Assembly (NCBI RefSeq): GCF_001426885.1
Contig: NZ_LMFP01000013.1
Location: forward strand, 360,659 to 424,658
Length of the DNA stretch: 64,000 nucleotides
Reading direction: 5' to 3'
DNA from: Pelomonas sp. Root1444
GTDB taxonomy: Bacteria; Pseudomonadota; Gammaproteobacteria; Burkholderiales; Burkholderiaceae_C
A model generated the notes under the pieces. That model was not told the origin of the DNA and ran no database searches. It worked only from the letters and a program-made list of their open reading frames with translations. This document shows positions 35,440-44,167 of the stretch, piece by piece. The stretch's first letter is position 1. The number at the start of each line of letters is the position of its first letter. Position numbers and translations under genes: made by a program.

Positions 35440-36333
35440 TCAGCCGCCGCGCAGCTTGTCGAGGATGCCGGACAGCGCGTCCAGCGAGTCGAAGTGGATG
35501 GCCAGCTCGCCGCTCTGGCCGCCGCGCTTGCTGCGCTTCTTCACGCGCACCTCGACGCTCGCGCCGAGGGCGTCGGCCAGCTCCTCCTCCAGCCGCAGCA
35601 CGTCGCGGCTCTTGTCGCCCTTCACACGCAGCAGCGGTGTCTGGCGGGCGGCGCCCTGCTGTTTGGCGACCAGCTTCTCGGCCTCGCGCACGCTGAGTTT
35701 CTTGGCTGCGATCTCGGTGGCCGTCGTGATCTGCGTGGCGCCGTCCAGCGGCAGCAGCGCGCGCGCATGGCCCATGTCGAGGTCGCCGGCCATCAGCATG
35801 TTCTGCACCGGCGCCGAAAGGTTCAACAGCCGCAGCAGGTTCGATGCGGCGCTGCGCGAACGACCGACGGCCTGGGCCGCCTGCTCGTGCGTCAGCCCGA
35901 ACTCGTCGGTCAGGCGCTTGAGGCCTTGCGCTTCTTCCAGCGGGTTGAGGTCCTCGCGCTGGATGTTCTCGATCAGCGCCATCGCGGCCGCCGATTCGTC
36001 GGGCACCGCCTTGACCAGCACCGGCACCTCGCGCAGACCGGCAAGCTTTGCGGCACGGAAGCGCCGTTCGCCGGCAATGATCTCGTAATTCACACCGCCG
36101 TTCGGCGTGATCGGGCGCACGAGGATGGGCTGCATGATGCCCTGCGCCTTGATGCTCTCGGCCAGCTCGTACAGCGAGCCCTCGTCCATGCGCGTGCGCG
36201 GCTGGTATTTGCCGGCCTGCAGCTGTTCGAGCTTGAGGGTGGAGGGCAAGTCGGTGGCGGGTGCCTCACTGACTTTGGGGCCCAGCAGGGCTTCCAGGCC
36301 GAGGCCGAGGCCTTTGGGTTTCTTCGTTGCCAT
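35440..36333 (-). CDS. parB: Chromosome-partitioning protein ParB
   Basis: 297 residues. The N-terminus MATKKPKGLGLGLEALLG is the ParA-contact segment. The ParB/CTPase domain has Y/F-QPR (KYQPRTRM), GERRFRA (88-94) and ENIQREDLNPLEEA (122-135). The HTH LTHEQAAQAVGRSRSAASNLLRL (about 147-169) binds parS, and the C-terminal dimer domain is basic. It is the last gene of its unit, 16 bp after a small hydrolase gene. parA is 11 kb away instead of adjacent, while parS-like palindromes are at 48.5-49.6 kb. Confidence 0.96.
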   Translation of the reverse strand: MATKKPKGLGLGLEALLGPKVSEAPATDLPSTLKLEQLQAGKYQPRTRMDEGSLYELAESIKAQGIMQPILVRPITPNGGVNYEIIAGERRFRAAKLAGLREVPVLVKAVPDESAAAMALIENIQREDLNPLEEAQGLKRLTDEFGLTHEQAAQAVGRSRSAASNLLRLLNLSAPVQNMLMAGDLDMGHARALLPLDGATQITTATEIAAKKLSVREAEKLVAKQQGAARQTPLLRVKGDKSRDVLRLEEELADALGASVEVRVKKRSKRGGQSGELAIHFDSLDALSGILDKLRGG

Positions 36334-36349
36334 GGGGGCGGATTGTCAG

Positions 36350-36880
36350 TCAGAGGCCGAGCAGCAGCTCCCGGCCCTCCGGCCAGTCGCCCAGGCCGGA
36401 GTCTGCATTCAGATGGCCCCGCGGCCCGGCCATGACGACGCTGGCGCCCCAGTCCGCCGCCATCTGCGCGCTGCGCTCCGGCGTGGCGTACGGGTCGTCG
36501 CTGCTGATGACGGCGATGCTGGGGAAGGGCAGGCGCGAACGGCGGATCGGGCGCCAACCGTGCAGCTGCGGCGGCATGTCCGCGCGCTCGGTGTCGGGCG
36601 GGGCGACCAGCAGGGCGCCAGCGACGCGGGCGGTGTGCCGCGAATGCTCGGCCCAGGCCGCGACGAGCTGGCAGCCCAGCGAATGCGCGGCCAGCAGGGC
36701 CGGCATCTCGATCTCCAGCAGCACTTCGTCCAGCCGCGCCATCCAGTCGCCGCGGCGCGGCCAGTCCCAATCGTGCTGCGTCACGCGCTGGTCGCCATAC
36801 AGCGACTCCCAGCGGCTTTGCCAATGGCCGGGGCCGGAGTTCTGCCAGCCCGGCAGAAGCAGTACACGTCGGTCCTTCAT
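36350..36880 (-). CDS. RBBP9/YdeN-type serine hydrolase
   Basis: 176 residues. VLLLPGWQNSGPGHWQSRWE is the RBBP9/YdeN N-terminal signature. The nucleophile elbow is AAHSLGC (Ser 67), the acid is in VISSDDPYATPE and the His is in GPRGHLNADSGLGDWPEG. Substrates of this family are mostly unknown. The gene is directly upstream of parB in the same direction; such a small hydrolase between parA and parB is what I recall from related Burkholderiales, which supports the idea that parA moved away or that DNA was inserted here. Confidence 0.88.
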   Translation of the reverse strand: MKDRRVLLLPGWQNSGPGHWQSRWESLYGDQRVTQHDWDWPRRGDWMARLDEVLLEIEMPALLAAHSLGCQLVAAWAEHSRHTARVAGALLVAPPDTERADMPPQLHGWRPIRRSRLPFPSIAVISSDDPYATPERSAQMAADWGASVVMAGPRGHLNADSGLGDWPEGRELLLGL

Positions 36881-36925
36881 CGTTTTCCCTTATCCTTCCT
36901 GGCTGAATTTTGCTTGGAGCTGGGC

Positions 36926-37873
36926 ATGACTTATCGCGTGTTTGTGGACGGCCAGGAAGGCACGACCGGTCTGCGCATTCACGAGTACCTCGCGGCGCGG
37001 GCCGACATCGAGGTGCTGAAGATCGACGCCGACAAGCGCAAGGACCCGGCCGAGCGCTCGCGCCTGCTGAATGCCGCCGACGTGGCCTTCCTGTGCCTGC
37101 CCGATGCGGCGTCGCGCGAGGCGGCGTTCATGATCAACAACCCGCACACCTGCCTCATCGACGCCAGCACCGCGCACCGCACGGCGCCGGGCTGGGTGTT
37201 CGGCCTGCCGGAGCTGGCGCGCGGCCAGCGCGGCGCCATCCAGGCCAGCAAGCGCATCTCCAACCCCGGCTGCCACTCCAGCGCCTTCATCCTGGGCGTG
37301 CGCCCGCTGGTGGACGCCGGCCTGCTGCCGGCCGATGCGGCGGTGAGCGCCACCTCCATCACCGGCTACTCGGGTGGCGGCAAATCCATGATCGCCGAGT
37401 ACGAACAGCAGCCGCTGCCCGCCCACCTCCAGGCCCCGCGGCCCTACGGCCTGGGGCTCAAGCACAAGCACCTGCCGGAGATGATGGCCCACACCGGCCT
37501 GGCGAACCCGCCGGTGTTCATGCCCATCGTGAGCAGCTTCTACAAGGGCCTGGCCGTCAGCGTGCCGCTGCAGCTGAGCCAGTTCAAGCCCGGCACGACG
37601 CCCGAGCAGGTGCAGGCCGCGCTGGCCGCGCACTACGAGGGCGAACGCTTCATCAGCGTGAAGCCGCTGCGCGACGCGGCCGCGCTGGAGGCCGGCTTCT
37701 TCGACGTGCAGGCCTGCAACGACACCAACCGCGTGGACATCTTCGTGTTCGCTTCTGACACACAGGTGCTGCTCATCACGCGCCTGGACAACCTCGGCAA
37801 GGGCGCCAGCGGCGCGGCCGTGCAGAGCATGAACGTGCACCTGGGCGTCGAGGAAAGCCTCGGCCTGATCTGA
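36926..37873 (+). CDS. argC: N-acetyl-gamma-glutamyl-phosphate reductase, short (type 2) form
   Basis: 315 residues. ArgC makes N-acetylglutamate semialdehyde in arginine biosynthesis. The N-terminus VFVDGQEGTTGLRIHEYL is the Rossmann start of the short-type enzyme (about 310 residues). The catalytic Cys is C116 in SNPGCHSSAF, and GLKHKHLPEM holds the substrate histidines. TTGGAG precedes the ATG. It is divergent from the hydrolase-parB unit across 45 bp. The other arg genes are not here, as is common in this order. Confidence 0.95.
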   Translation: MTYRVFVDGQEGTTGLRIHEYLAARADIEVLKIDADKRKDPAERSRLLNAADVAFLCLPDAASREAAFMINNPHTCLIDASTAHRTAPGWVFGLPELARGQRGAIQASKRISNPGCHSSAFILGVRPLVDAGLLPADAAVSATSITGYSGGGKSMIAEYEQQPLPAHLQAPRPYGLGLKHKHLPEMMAHTGLANPPVFMPIVSSFYKGLAVSVPLQLSQFKPGTTPEQVQAALAAHYEGERFISVKPLRDAAALEAGFFDVQACNDTNRVDIFVFASDTQVLLITRLDNLGKGASGAAVQSMNVHLGVEESLGLI

Positions 37874-37946
37874 GCGTCAAACGTGGCGTTGCGCATCGGC
37901 GCAGCGTCGCGATACTGCGGGCCGTCTTCATGAGCAAGGAGGGCCC

Positions 37947-40403
37947 GTGAGCACATCCGGCAGAGCGCCGAAAGGGACGCCGAGGAAGAACGGCAAGCCG
38001 CAGCCCGAGCACGAGCTGCTGCTGCCCGGCGTGCACATCGCCAGCGCGGGCAATGCGCTCGGCGTGCCGCTGGCCGCGGTGGACGACCGCTCGCGCCAGA
38101 GCATGGCCCAGCAGGCCTTGCGCTGGACCTATGTGCTGCGTTCCCGCCAGCGCTGGGTGCGCGAGGCCAAGGTGCGCGAGCAGCACCAGCTCGAGGCCGC
38201 CGAGACGCTGAAGGCGCTGGGCCTGAGCACGGCGCAGGTGCGCGCGCTGAGCGAGGCGTCGACGCTGGTGGTGCGCGTGCCTTACCGGCACGAGGCCATC
38301 CTGTGGGAGGGGCGCATCTTCCCGTGGGAGTACGTGCTGGCGGCGGCCACGCGCGAGCAGCGCCGCGCCGCCGTGGGCAAGCCGCGGCCGTTGACCATCA
38401 TCCGCGAGCTGCAGGTGCAGCACGAGGTGGAGGGGCGCTGGCAGCCCATGCCGCGCGACGCGGTGGTCTTTCCGTCGTGGAAGGACTTGCGCGTGCTGTT
38501 CGTCAACGCGCTGCCGCTGGAGCTGTGCGAGCGCTGGACGGTGGACGCCGAGCTGAAGAACCTCGCCGCGGCGCTGCCCAAGGAGGTGCCGGCGCCGCGG
38601 GTGCTGAACTACCCGAGCCTCGCGGAGCTGAGTGCCGAGCTGAAGGCGCGGCCGCCGCACCTGCTGCACTTCGCCGGCATGGACAGCCACCAGGGCCTGC
38701 GCGAGCTGGGCACGCTGGTGGGCAAGTCGGCGCTGGTGGAGGCGCCCGAGTCTGACGCGGCCGATGCGCCCTGCCAGGTTCAGCCGATCGACGAGCTGCT
38801 GGCCGACTCGCGCCGCGTGCTGGACGGCCTGCTGCTGCGCGGCGCCGAGGGCTATCCGCGCCTGGTGCATGCGCAGGCGCTGGCGACGGCGGTGGCCGAG
38901 GCGGTGGGCAAGACACCGCCCTACCTGACGACGCTGAACGTGTGGAACAGCGCGGCGCGGCTGGCGCCGATGCTGATCACCGAGGGCGCGTCGCGGGCGG
39001 CGCTGGGCTTCCAGGACGCCTTCGACGACTCGCTGGCGGAGTACGCGCTGACGCAGCTGCTGCGCCACCTGTTCGCGGGCGGGTTCGACCTGCCGGCGGC
39101 CTTCACCAGCGTCTGGGAAGAGGTGCGGGCGCTGCCGGAATCGGTGGATGCGACCGGCGTGACGCTGTGGCTGGACGGCCCGGTGTTCGTCGATCCGACC
39201 GTGCGCGCGGCCCACGAGGCCCGGGCCCGCGGGCTGGCGATGGCCAAGGCCGATGTCGCGGCGCCGGAGTCGGCATCGGCGGTGGTGCGCTGCGAGGTCG
39301 AGCCCTTCCCGGAGCTGAACTACGCGGTGCTGCACAACGCCCAGCCGCTGTTCAAGCGCTTCGTGCTGAGTTGCGACAACCCCGGCCGCGCCGCGCCGCT
39401 GGACGTGGAGGTGGCCGTGCACATGGGCGCCGAGGTGGCGCGCTTCCAGCGCCGCGTGCGGCTGCGCCAGGTGCGCGAGAAGCTCACCGACAAGATCCAC
39501 GTGCCGTTGACGGCGGAGGTCGCGCGCAGCGTGCACGAGGCGATCAACACCAGCCTCGTCGTCAGCGTGCGCCAGGACGACGAGCTGCTGTACCACGACA
39601 GCCATCGCCTGCGCCTGCTGCCGGTGGATCAGTGGCGCGACAACCGTCGCGACGGCCGTTGGCTGCCGTCCTTCGTGCTGCCGCGCGACCCGGCGGTGCT
39701 GGACGCCGTGTCCATGGCGCGCCGCTACAACCGCGTGCTGCGCGACGACCCGACGGCAGGCTTCGACGGCTACCAGTGCGTGCGCGACGACGCCATCGAC
39801 GAGGAAGCGCTGCGCGGCGTGGACCGGCAGGTGGAGGCCTTGTGGGCGACGCTGCTGCACGACTGGCGGCTGGGCTACATCAACCCACCGCCCAGCTACA
39901 GCGGCGAGCTGGACTCGCAGCGGCTGCGCGTGCCGTCCATGGTGCTGGCCGAGCGTGCCGGCACCTGCATCGACCTGGCGCTGCTGTTCGCGGCCTGCCT
40001 GGAGCTGGTGGACATCTACCCGGTCGTGTTTTTGCTCGAAGGCCATGCGCTGCCGGGCTGGTGGCGGCACCGCAGCTTCCAGGAGGAGTACCAGCGCATG
40101 GGCGCGGCCAACTACAGCGAGGTGGTGCAGGCCGACGCCGGCGGCAGCTCGGCCGCGAATGCGCAGGTGGTGAGCTGGCATGCCGGCAAGGCCAGCTGGG
40201 CGGAGGTGCGGCGCTGGGTGCGCGAGCGCAAGCTGGTGCCCATCGAGACGGTGCGCTTGACGGAGCACTGCGGCTTCATCGAGGCCATCGAGGCGGGCGT
40301 GCAGGCGTTGGCCGAGCGCAGCGACTACGACTCGATGCTGGACATCGTCACCGCCCGCCAGGCCCAGGTCACGCCGCTGCCGCTGCTCAAGGAGCGGTCA
40401 TGA
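37947..40403 (+). CDS. Degenerate CHAT-like / Ig-like / transglutaminase-like protein
   Basis: 818 residues, no signal peptide or membrane helix. Residues about 150-390 look like a CHAT (caspase-like) domain: HLLHFAGMDSHQG (His 241) and LTTLNVWNSAARLAPMLITEGASRAALGFQDAFDDS, where the usual Cys of LNxCxS is absent. Residues about 445-565 resemble the Ig-like module, and about 570-790 the transglutaminase-like module, that begin large DUF4011/AAA_11 helicases: LGYINPPPSYSG, RAGTCIDLALLFAACLE (Cys 674), FLLEGHALPGWW (His 700) and VPIETVRLTE (Glu 767). No helicase follows. It overlaps the next gene by ATGA. These are remembered pattern matches, not search results. It may belong to a defence or conflict system. 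Confidence 0.6.
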   Translation: MSTSGRAPKGTPRKNGKPQPEHELLLPGVHIASAGNALGVPLAAVDDRSRQSMAQQALRWTYVLRSRQRWVREAKVREQHQLEAAETLKALGLSTAQVRALSEASTLVVRVPYRHEAILWEGRIFPWEYVLAAATREQRRAAVGKPRPLTIIRELQVQHEVEGRWQPMPRDAVVFPSWKDLRVLFVNALPLELCERWTVDAELKNLAAALPKEVPAPRVLNYPSLAELSAELKARPPHLLHFAGMDSHQGLRELGTLVGKSALVEAPESDAADAPCQVQPIDELLADSRRVLDGLLLRGAEGYPRLVHAQALATAVAEAVGKTPPYLTTLNVWNSAARLAPMLITEGASRAALGFQDAFDDSLAEYALTQLLRHLFAGGFDLPAAFTSVWEEVRALPESVDATGVTLWLDGPVFVDPTVRAAHEARARGLAMAKADVAAPESASAVVRCEVEPFPELNYAVLHNAQPLFKRFVLSCDNPGRAAPLDVEVAVHMGAEVARFQRRVRLRQVREKLTDKIHVPLTAEVARSVHEAINTSLVVSVRQDDELLYHDSHRLRLLPVDQWRDNRRDGRWLPSFVLPRDPAVLDAVSMARRYNRVLRDDPTAGFDGYQCVRDDAIDEEALRGVDRQVEALWATLLHDWRLGYINPPPSYSGELDSQRLRVPSMVLAERAGTCIDLALLFAACLELVDIYPVVFLLEGHALPGWWRHRSFQEEYQRMGAANYSEVVQADAGGSSAANAQVVSWHAGKASWAEVRRWVRERKLVPIETVRLTEHCGFIEAIEAGVQALAERSDYDSMLDIVTARQAQVTPLPLLKERS

Positions 40404-41746
40404 GCCACCCGCTATGGCGCGCGGCGCGCGAGCAGCTCAGTGAACCGGCGCCGGACCGCGGCGAGGAGGCCCGTGCTTCCATCCAGCAGCGCCGCCGCCG
40501 CGGCTACGAGGCCGCGCGCGACGATGGCCGCGCCGCCGTGCGGCTGGTGCGCGACGACGGGCTGCTGCGCTGGGTCTACGAGCCGCCGGCACGGGAGCGC
40601 GGCGGCGGCGCGCGGCGCAGCTGGCGCGCCGTGGGGCTGGACCCGCGCGAGACGGTCGAGCGCATCGCCTTCCCCGCGCTGGGCGTCAATGCGGTCACCG
40701 CAGGCCTGCAGAAGCTGGACGTACGGCTGAACCCGGTGCTCGGCGGCATGCAGCCCACGGACGGGCTGCGCCGCTGGGACGGGACGCACTGGGCGCCGCT
40801 GCCGGCCGGCTTCCTGAGCGGGCTGGCGGGGCGCGTGCTGGTGCTGGTGCACGGCACCTTCAGTGCCAGCGCCATGTATGCCCGGGAGTTCGCCGCGACG
40901 GCCGACGGCGAGGCGCTGTTCGAACGCCTGACGCGCGCGGGCGATCGTTATGCCGCGGTGCTGGCCTTCGACCACCCGACGCTCAGCGTCGCGCCCTGGC
41001 TGAACGCGCTGGCGCTTCGCGACGCGCTGGCCGCCTGCACCGCGGAGCTGGACTTCGTCGGCCACAGCCGCGGCGGCCTCGTCATCGCCTGGCTGCTGCG
41101 GCTGGCGCCGGCGTTGCCGGTGCGCCAGGCGCTGTTCGTCGGCTCGCCGCTGGCCGGCACGTCACTCGCCGCGCCGGACAAGATCCGCCAGGCGCTGGAC
41201 ACGCTGGCCAGCATCGCCGACGTGCTGGCCGAGGGCGCCGTGCGCACGGGCCGGTTGATGCCGGGCCTGGAGCCGCTGTCGCTTGGGGTGGCGGGCCTGG
41301 CCTGCGTGTTGGGCAAGGTGCTGCAGCTGGGCTCGCGCCTGCCGCTGGCCGACGCGGCCGTGGGCCTGGTGCCGGGCCTGCTGGCCCAGGGGCGCGTGGC
41401 CAACAACCTGGAGCTGGCGCAGCTGTGGCCGCTGCAGGGGCCGGCGGCCGGCGTGGACGTGCGGGCCATCGGCGGCAGCTTCCAGCCCAGCGAAGTGCAC
41501 GAGCCGCTGTGGAAGCTGTGGAAGCGCGTCACGAACCTCAAAGGCCAGGCGATGTACCACGGCGCCGACCTGATCTTCGACCAGCCCAACGACCTGGTCG
41601 TCGACAGCGCCGCGATGAACCGGCTGGGCAGCCAGCTGCTGGTGGCGCCGCACTGGGAGGACCTGGGCCCCAGCGCCGAGACGCACCACACCAACTACTT
41701 CCAGGATGCGCGGGTGCTGAACTGGCTGGACCGGCGCCTGCGCTGA
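40400..41746 (+). CDS. PGAP1/lipase-like alpha/beta hydrolase partner of the CHAT-like protein
   Basis: 448 residues. An N-terminal alpha-rich region (about 1-140) precedes the hydrolase core: VLVLVHGTFS (oxyanion loop, about 147-155), nucleophile DFVGHSRGGLV (Ser 223), acid in QPNDLVVDS (Asp 398 or 402) and a His in ETHHTNYF (429/430). The G-H-S-R-G-G elbow and VGSPLAGTSLA are like PGAP1/lecithin-acyltransferase-type lipases. No signal peptide is present, so it acts in the cytoplasm. It overlaps the upstream gene by 4 bp, which indicates translational coupling and a shared function: a predicted lipase effector with a protease-like partner. Confidence 0.7.
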   Translation: MSHPLWRAAREQLSEPAPDRGEEARASIQQRRRRGYEAARDDGRAAVRLVRDDGLLRWVYEPPARERGGGARRSWRAVGLDPRETVERIAFPALGVNAVTAGLQKLDVRLNPVLGGMQPTDGLRRWDGTHWAPLPAGFLSGLAGRVLVLVHGTFSASAMYAREFAATADGEALFERLTRAGDRYAAVLAFDHPTLSVAPWLNALALRDALAACTAELDFVGHSRGGLVIAWLLRLAPALPVRQALFVGSPLAGTSLAAPDKIRQALDTLASIADVLAEGAVRTGRLMPGLEPLSLGVAGLACVLGKVLQLGSRLPLADAAVGLVPGLLAQGRVANNLELAQLWPLQGPAAGVDVRAIGGSFQPSEVHEPLWKLWKRVTNLKGQAMYHGADLIFDQPNDLVVDSAAMNRLGSQLLVAPHWEDLGPSAETHHTNYFQDARVLNWLDRRLR

Positions 41747-41756
41747 GGCTGCGGCG

Positions 41757-42413
41757 TCAGACCGGCTGCCGGTAGCGCTGGCCCTTGAAGCGCAGCACCA
41801 GTTCGCGCGGGCCGATCTGCTCCAGCACCAGGTCGGCGCCGAGCTTGGCGCCTTCGCGCAGCACCTCGCCGTTGACGATCACCATGCGGCTGGCCGGGTC
41901 GTCGGAGTAGACCGAGCCGCTGATCGCCAGCTTGGGCAGTTCCCGGCGCGTGCTTTCCGGCAGTTCGGCCAGGCGCGGGATGCGGGCTTCGGGCGCTGGG
42001 GCGGGAGGGGGCGGCACCGGCACGGGTGCCGGCTTGGCTGCGGCCGCCGTGCCCGGCGGAGGTGGGGGCGCGAGGTAGGGGGAGTCTGCTGCCGCGGGCT
42101 GCGGTGGTGGCGGGCTGGCGACCGGTGGCGTCACCGTCGGTGCGCTGGGCGCGGTGGCGAGCGGTGCAGGTGCAGGAACAGGGGGCGACGCCGGCGGCGC
42201 GGCGTCCTGCGGGCCGCTGGCCCACCAGCTGCCGGCGCCGATGCCGGCCAGCAGCAACAGGCCGCTGCCCGCCCAGGGCAGCCAGCGGCGCCGGCCCGCG
42301 GCCCCTCGGGCTTCGCGGCCGGGCAGGGGCTGGGTGTGCAGGCCCGGCACCTGGCCGCGCTCGCGTTCGCGATCGGCTTCGGCCCGGCGCAGGGCGTCAA
42401 GGATGTAGGACAT
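41757..42413 (-). CDS. gspB: GspB-like general secretion assembly protein
   Basis: 218 residues. SYILDALRRAEADRERERG at the N-terminus is the GspB/PulB/ExeB cytoplasmic motif. One membrane helix (WLPWAGSGLLLLAGIGAGSWW), a long Pro/Ala-rich periplasmic linker (about 70-145) and the GspB C-terminal domain (LAISGSVYSDDPASRMVIVNGEVLREG) follow. GspA/GspB help assemble the type II secretin through the cell wall. It lies 6 bp after the gspA-like gene; no other type II secretion genes are in the window. Confidence 0.85.
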   Translation of the reverse strand: MSYILDALRRAEADRERERGQVPGLHTQPLPGREARGAAGRRRWLPWAGSGLLLLAGIGAGSWWASGPQDAAPPASPPVPAPAPLATAPSAPTVTPPVASPPPPQPAAADSPYLAPPPPPGTAAAAKPAPVPVPPPPAPAPEARIPRLAELPESTRRELPKLAISGSVYSDDPASRMVIVNGEVLREGAKLGADLVLEQIGPRELVLRFKGQRYRQPV

Positions 42414-42419
42414 GGCGGT

Positions 42420-44105
42420 TCAGTCGGTCGTGGGGTCCAGCTTCGGCTCGGCGACGCCGGCAACCCGGTTGACCAGCATCAGCGTGATGGGGCCGACGCG
42501 GCCGTCCGGCTGCAGGCCCTGGCTGGCCTGGAAGGCTTGAACCTGGCGGCTCAACTCGGGCCAGCTCGGTGGCGCGGAGGCGGCCGCGCCGGGGGCGGCC
42601 AGGCCCGGCACGCGGGCCAGCTGGGCCGCCAGCCAGCCGCGCAACGGGCCGCTGTTGTCCGCCCGGCTGGCGTAGCCCGGCGGCACGCGCCAGAAGGTGG
42701 CGAACTCGCCGCGCCAGGCCCCCGCCAGCTCCTGCAGCTCGACGCGGCGCGGCGCGCCGTCCACCCACAGCGTGGCCTGCTGGCCGTCCAGCCCCACCAG
42801 CGCGGCCAGGGCGGGCGGCTGGCCGGGGCGGCGCAGCGTGAGCAGCACCGGGCGGTCGATCAGGCGGATCACCGACAGGCTGCCGCTGGTGCTGCGGTAG
42901 CACTGCAGGCCGCGCTGGGCGGCGACGGCGCAGGGGTCGGCCTGGGCCGGCAGCGGCAAGCCCCAGGCTTTGGCCAGCGCCGCCCAGGCGTCGTCGTCGC
43001 GCGGCGTCCAGTCGGCCAGCTGCAGCGGCTGTGCCTCGGGCGGCCCGGCGCGGCCGGCGGCCGAGGCCGGCTGGGAAGCCGCACTCGCGGCCAGCGTGAC
43101 GGCCGACGCGGCGCTCGCCGGAGACGACGCGGCACTCGCGGCCGTGGCCACCGCGGCGCCGGCCGCGCCGCCGCGCCCGGGCGACGGCCGCTGCAGGGCC
43201 CAGGTCAGCCCGGCGCCGGCCATGGCCGCAGCCAGCACGACCAGGCTGATGCCGATCGGGTCCGGCCGGCGGCGGCGGCGTGCCGCGGGGCGCTGCGCGT
43301 CGAACACCTCGGCCGCGGCCTGGCGCACGATCGCCGGCGTGATCAGCGCCTGGCCGCCGGCATAGCCGCCCAGCAGCGCGCGGTCGCACAGCAGGTTGAT
43401 GCGGCGCGGCACGCCGCGGGTGAGCTGGTGGATCAGGCGCAGCGCGGCGCGGTCGAAGGGCAGCGCGCCGGTGAGGCCAGCCACGGTCAGGCGGTGGCGG
43501 ATGTACTGCGCCGTCTCGGCCTCGGACAGCGCGCCCAGGTGAAAGCGCGCGATGACGCGCTGCGCCAGCTGCTCCAGTTCGGGCCGGGCCAGCATGCCGC
43601 GCAGCTCGGGCTGGCCGATCAGCACCACCTGCAGCAGCTTGCGCTCGGTCGTCTCCAGGTTGGTCAGCAGGCGCAGCTGCTCCAGCACGTCGGCCGAGAG
43701 GTTCTGCGCCTCGTCGATGATGAGCACGTTGTTGCGGCCCGCCGCGTGCTGCGCCAGCAGGAAGGCGTTCAGTGGGTCGACATAGTCCTTCACCGTCAGC
43801 GCGCCCGCCGGCACCGGGACGTGGAATTCGTCGCAGATGGCCTGCAGCAGCTCGGGGACGGTGAGCTTGGGGTTGAAGATGTAGGCGACGTTGCAGTTCG
43901 CCGGGATCTGCTCCAGGAAGCAGCGGCAGACGGTGGTCTTGCCGGCCCCGATCTCGCCGGTCAGCAGCACGAAGCCGCCGCCGCCGTCCAGCCCATACAG
44001 CAGGTGGGCCAGCGCCTCGCGGTGGCGCTCGCTCATGAACAGGTAGTGCGGGTCCGGCGCGATCGAGAACGGCGCTTGTTTCAAGCCGAAGAAGGGCGCG
44101 TACAT
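42420..44105 (-). CDS. gspA: GspA/ExeA-like AAA+ ATPase with peptidoglycan-binding domain
   Basis: 561 residues. The N-terminus MYAPFFGLKQAPFSIAPDPHYLFMSERHREALAHL is the ExeA signature. Walker A is GEIGAGKT (50-57) and Walker B NVLIIDEAQNL. After the AAA+ part (about 1-270) come a basic stretch RRRRRPDP, a membrane helix (GISLVVLAAAMAGAGLTWAL), an Ala/Ser-rich linker and a C-terminal peptidase-C39-like/PG_binding_1 domain (QAFQASQGLQPDGRVGPITLMLVN). Together with GspB it would open peptidoglycan for the type II secretin. The ATG at 44105 is chosen; the longer frame overlaps the OmpA-like gene. Confidence 0.88.
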   Translation of the reverse strand: MYAPFFGLKQAPFSIAPDPHYLFMSERHREALAHLLYGLDGGGGFVLLTGEIGAGKTTVCRCFLEQIPANCNVAYIFNPKLTVPELLQAICDEFHVPVPAGALTVKDYVDPLNAFLLAQHAAGRNNVLIIDEAQNLSADVLEQLRLLTNLETTERKLLQVVLIGQPELRGMLARPELEQLAQRVIARFHLGALSEAETAQYIRHRLTVAGLTGALPFDRAALRLIHQLTRGVPRRINLLCDRALLGGYAGGQALITPAIVRQAAAEVFDAQRPAARRRRRPDPIGISLVVLAAAMAGAGLTWALQRPSPGRGGAAGAAVATAASAASSPASAASAVTLAASAASQPASAAGRAGPPEAQPLQLADWTPRDDDAWAALAKAWGLPLPAQADPCAVAAQRGLQCYRSTSGSLSVIRLIDRPVLLTLRRPGQPPALAALVGLDGQQATLWVDGAPRRVELQELAGAWRGEFATFWRVPPGYASRADNSGPLRGWLAAQLARVPGLAAPGAAASAPPSWPELSRQVQAFQASQGLQPDGRVGPITLMLVNRVAGVAEPKLDPTTD

Positions 44106-44167
44106 GGGGCGGCAGGATAACCACTGCGCCGGGCCGCGCCGCCCTTGGCCTGAACCGTTGCGCGACG

